The notes under the pieces: generated by a model | What the model saw: only the letters and a program-made list of their open reading frames with translations | The model's database searches: none | What the model was told of the DNA's origin: nothing | In this document: positions 63,987-64,000 of the stretch, piece after piece | Position numbering within the stretch: the first letter of the stretch is position 1 | Layout of the letters: every line of letters starts with the position of its first letter | Program-made: the position numbers and the translations under genes | Assembly: GCF_000427905.1 (NCBI RefSeq) | Contig: NZ_KE386603.1 | Span: 615,332 to 679,331 of the forward strand | Reading direction: 5' to 3' | Length of the DNA: 64,000 nt | Source: Thermocrispum agreste DSM 44070 | GTDB lineage: Bacteria; Actinomycetota; Actinomycetes; Mycobacteriales; Pseudonocardiaceae

Positions 63987-64000
63987 GTGACGGACAACGT
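63987..64000 (+). CDS. Possible start of a downstream gene (cut by window edge)
   Basis: GTG ACG GAC AAC at 63987 follows GAGGAT at suitable distance, 69 bases after the smc stop. Too little is visible to name it; in many actinobacteria a transporter or ftsY follows smc. Confidence 0.3.

Overview
The window is high-GC actinobacterial DNA and most resembles the family Pseudonocardiaceae. Evidence: GTG starts are common, codon third positions are GC-rich, and the gene neighbourhoods match those known from Mycobacterium, Streptomyces and Amycolatopsis relatives (leuCD-mutT1-ppk-cofC-plsC-gpsA, ddl-DUF3515-thiL-ung-rpmB-DAK-recG-pyc-rsmD-coaD, and sepIVA-DUF177-rpmF-rnc-mutM-acyP-smc). The genus cannot be fixed from the sequence alone.

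Layout. 1-8000 is a looser, partly accessory stretch: the edge of an XRE regulator, an LCP cell-wall ligase, a GGDEF diguanylate cyclase, three tandem six-codon ORFs, an MFS exporter, a VOC protein and tRNA-Lys, separated by long G/T-rich non-coding islands with decayed direct repeats. 8200-14500 holds an L,D-transpeptidase, tRNA-His, a DsbA-like protein, oligoribonuclease, a wrecked SDR gene with a 30-bp triplication, an FAD reductase and small membrane proteins. 14960-19640 is a glycerolipid cluster (lipid kinase and alkyl-DHAP-synthase-like flavoprotein, divergent from a TetR gene and glpD) with the same content as M. tuberculosis Rv2249c-Rv2252. 19760-25840 carries a secreted protein, an M15 peptidase, a fused 5-oxoprolinase and a YciO/Sua5 protein. 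25889-34602 is leucine biosynthesis with its IclR regulator, then MutT1, PPK, CofC (F420), PlsC and GpsA. 34603-37896 contains a cysteine dioxygenase with a poly-cysteine leader peptide and a MocR/flavin-protein divergent pair. 37918-63918 is conserved housekeeping: cell-wall precursor, thiamine, base excision repair, ribosomal proteins, RecG, pyruvate carboxylase, adenylate cyclase, HelD-like helicase, RsmD, CoaD, SepIVA, DUF177, L32, RNase III, MutM, AcyP and SMC.

Most striking feature. At 4426-4604 there are three consecutive plus-strand nano-ORFs. Each has its own Shine-Dalgarno sequence and a different start codon (TTG, ATG, GTG), and they encode MSDRDF, MSDRDF and MNDRDF. The first two copies differ at three codons, all synonymously. 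No longer plus-strand gene follows, so the hexapeptides (or the act of translating them) look like the product. They sit between a diguanylate cyclase and an MFS exporter gene. I recognise no described family.

Other notable signals: a Cys-codon leader ORF before cysteine dioxygenase; repeated TANNNT boxes 6-8 nt before start codons, which suggests many leaderless transcripts; the absence of hupB from its usual place after leuD, where a 21-bp minisatellite lies instead; and a collagen-like Gly-X-Y tract at the N terminus of an adenylate cyclase.
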